IMG/VR virus record: IMGVR_UViG_3300030419_001790
Coordinates: 1-22,659 of that record
DNA: 22,659 nt
Strand: one strand, 5' to 3'
Source: a virus
Part shown: positions 21,837 through 22,659 of the stretch, in pieces
Layout: the number at the start of each line of letters is the position of its first letter
Position numbering within the stretch: the first letter of the stretch is position 1
Notes under the pieces: model-generated
Databases searched by the model: none
What the model was told of the DNA's origin: nothing
The model's input: only the letters and a program-made list of their open reading frames with translations
Position numbers and translations under genes: made by a program

Positions 21837-22304
21837 ATGAAAAACGTAACAATCTTTGACCTAGACGGCACTTGCATCAATAGCGAACATCGCCAAGCAA
21901 CATTGCCAGACGGCACGCTTGATCTCGCGCATTGGTTAGAAAACGCAACGCCAGAAAAAATATTTGGCGACACGCTTTTACCGCTTGCCCAAGAGGTTCG
22001 CAGACGACAGAAAAAAGGCGATTTCGTAATTGTCTGCACCGCTCGAAATATGCAAGATGCGGATTTTGAATTTCTAATGAACGAGGGTATCAACCCCGAT
22101 ATGATTTTATCTCGCAAGGTTGGCGACAATCGTGCCGATGGCGAGTTAAAAGCAAATCAGCTTCGGCGGTTGTTCAATCTTCGGCAATTCAAACAAGCGA
22201 ACAAGGTAATGTTCGATGACGCTTCCAGCGTTCGGTCTACACTTCGCAAACTAGGAATTGCTGTTATCCATCCACGCAAATATAATGAAAGGGCTGTGGC
22301 ATGA
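21837..22304 (+). CDS. HAD-superfamily phosphatase
   Basis: This 155-residue protein has the four HAD motifs in order: FDLDGT (D8 nucleophile, D10), VCTAR (T68), K105 (GELKANQL) and MFDDASS (D127, D128). The compact cap and the DNRADGELK stretch before motif III resemble the phosphatase domain of T4-type polynucleotide kinase and phage nucleotidases. Substrates could be 3'-phosphate nucleic-acid ends or small phosphates. ATG 21837 is chosen for GAGGTG five bases upstream and because motif I begins at residue 7; the 25-residue upstream extension has no such signal. It overlaps the PPK2 start by ATGA at 22301-22304, so the two are coupled. Confidence 0.85.
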   Translation: MKNVTIFDLDGTCINSEHRQATLPDGTLDLAHWLENATPEKIFGDTLLPLAQEVRRRQKKGDFVIVCTARNMQDADFEFLMNEGINPDMILSRKVGDNRADGELKANQLRRLFNLRQFKQANKVMFDDASSVRSTLRKLGIAVIHPRKYNERAVA

Positions 22305-22659
22305 ATCACGAATTACAAAACTATATTCGCTTAAACGAATTGGCCGAGCGTATCCACGCCAGCGGTCAGCGTGTTGCGGTTGTTTTAGAAGGGCGAGATG
22401 GTGCTGGCAAATCTGGCACAATTCGCAAGCTAACTAAATACTTGCCACCCTACACGTTTCGGGTTCAGCAATCTTTTAAGCCTAACAAATCCACCATGAA
22501 AAACTGGTTGCCATCATGGGCGAAAAAAATGCCACGCCAAGGCGAGATTGTTTTTTATGATCGGTCTTGGTATTCTCGCGCTTTGCTTCAGCCTGTCATG
22601 GGCTGGTGTTCTCAAATTGCGTATGAGAATTTTATGGATGCGGTTACATATTGGGAAAA
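22301..22659 (+). CDS. ppk2: Polyphosphate kinase 2 (PPK2), partial at right edge
   Basis: The visible 119 residues are the N-terminal half of a PPK2 enzyme. Walker A is GRDGAGKS (residues 31-38) after RVAVVLE, Walker B is FYDRSWYSRA (D87), and VMGWCSQIAYENFMD follows, matching the family's VMGFCTxxEYExF. PPK2 moves phosphate between polyphosphate and nucleoside mono- or diphosphates. Class I enzymes make polyP or NTPs, and class II and III act on NMPs. The N-terminus is short before Walker A, typical of the single-domain form. It is the second gene in an ATGA-coupled pair with a HAD phosphatase. The lid and C-terminal part lie outside the window, so subclass is not fixed. Confidence 0.93.
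   Translation, partial: MNHELQNYIRLNELAERIHASGQRVAVVLEGRDGAGKSGTIRKLTKYLPPYTFRVQQSFKPNKSTMKNWLPSWAKKMPRQGEIVFYDRSWYSRALLQPVMGWCSQIAYENFMDAVTYWE

Noticed and set aside
21821-22129. Minus-strand frame opposite the HAD gene
   Set aside because: It is a mirror of the HAD coding sequence, whose motifs are clear, and has no SD.
1-22659. Prophage or lysogeny functions (integrase, repressor, att sites)
   Set aside because: No such gene or attachment-type repeat was seen. Absence here does not exclude them outside the window.

Overview
The window is a stretch of a tailed-phage genome with an HK97-type virion. The tail genes point to a long non-contractile (siphovirus-like) tail: a tape measure gene longer than 2.6 kb, a tail tube, paired tail chaperones and no sheath. 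No integrase, lysogeny repressor, tRNA gene or CRISPR array was seen. The host cannot be read directly. Sigma70-type promoters and Fur-box-like palindromes suggest a proteobacterium, and the RRGT-type fibre N-terminus and repeat-built fibres resemble those of marine phages. Both points are inference.

Left arm (1-19917, all on the minus strand). This is one long structural and packaging block read right to left from a near-consensus promoter at 19946-19974. In transcription order it holds: an unknown protein, a tail-terminator-like paralogue, small terminase, two small unrecognised proteins, three fibre or collar proteins (one with its own promoter at 16908-16936), a coiled-coil/TM protein, large terminase, a GT-A-like glycosyltransferase, an HNH protein, portal, a fused prohead protease/scaffold/major capsid protein, a small protein, a head-tail connector with an inserted LamG-like domain, a neck protein, tail terminator, tail tube, tail chaperones linked by a -1 frameshift, and the tape measure protein, which runs off the left edge.

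Centre (19918-20291). This is a 374-base divergent intergenic region. It holds the leftward promoter, a Fur-box-like palindrome, an A-rich tract, two TATCAA...CTTA-type repeats and a rightward promoter. A cos site or an origin could lie here, but neither is proven.

Right arm (20292-22659, plus strand). This early- or accessory-type arm is richer in G+C. It encodes an HNH protein, two small soluble proteins, two tiny two-helix membrane proteins, a 39-aa membrane peptide, a HAD-family phosphatase and a polyphosphate kinase 2 (PPK2) that runs off the right edge. The HAD and PPK2 genes overlap by ATGA. The intergenic region before them repeats the layout of the divergent region: palindrome, then CGTTTAATATCAA repeat, then TTGACW-N15-TATA promoter.

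The strongest items for a second look are the phage PPK2 coupled to a HAD phosphatase, the duplicated control region with Fur-like palindromes, a possible RNA switch in front of the tail chaperone gene, the capsid polyprotein with an internal start, the LamG domain inside a connector, and the duplicated tail-terminator gene.
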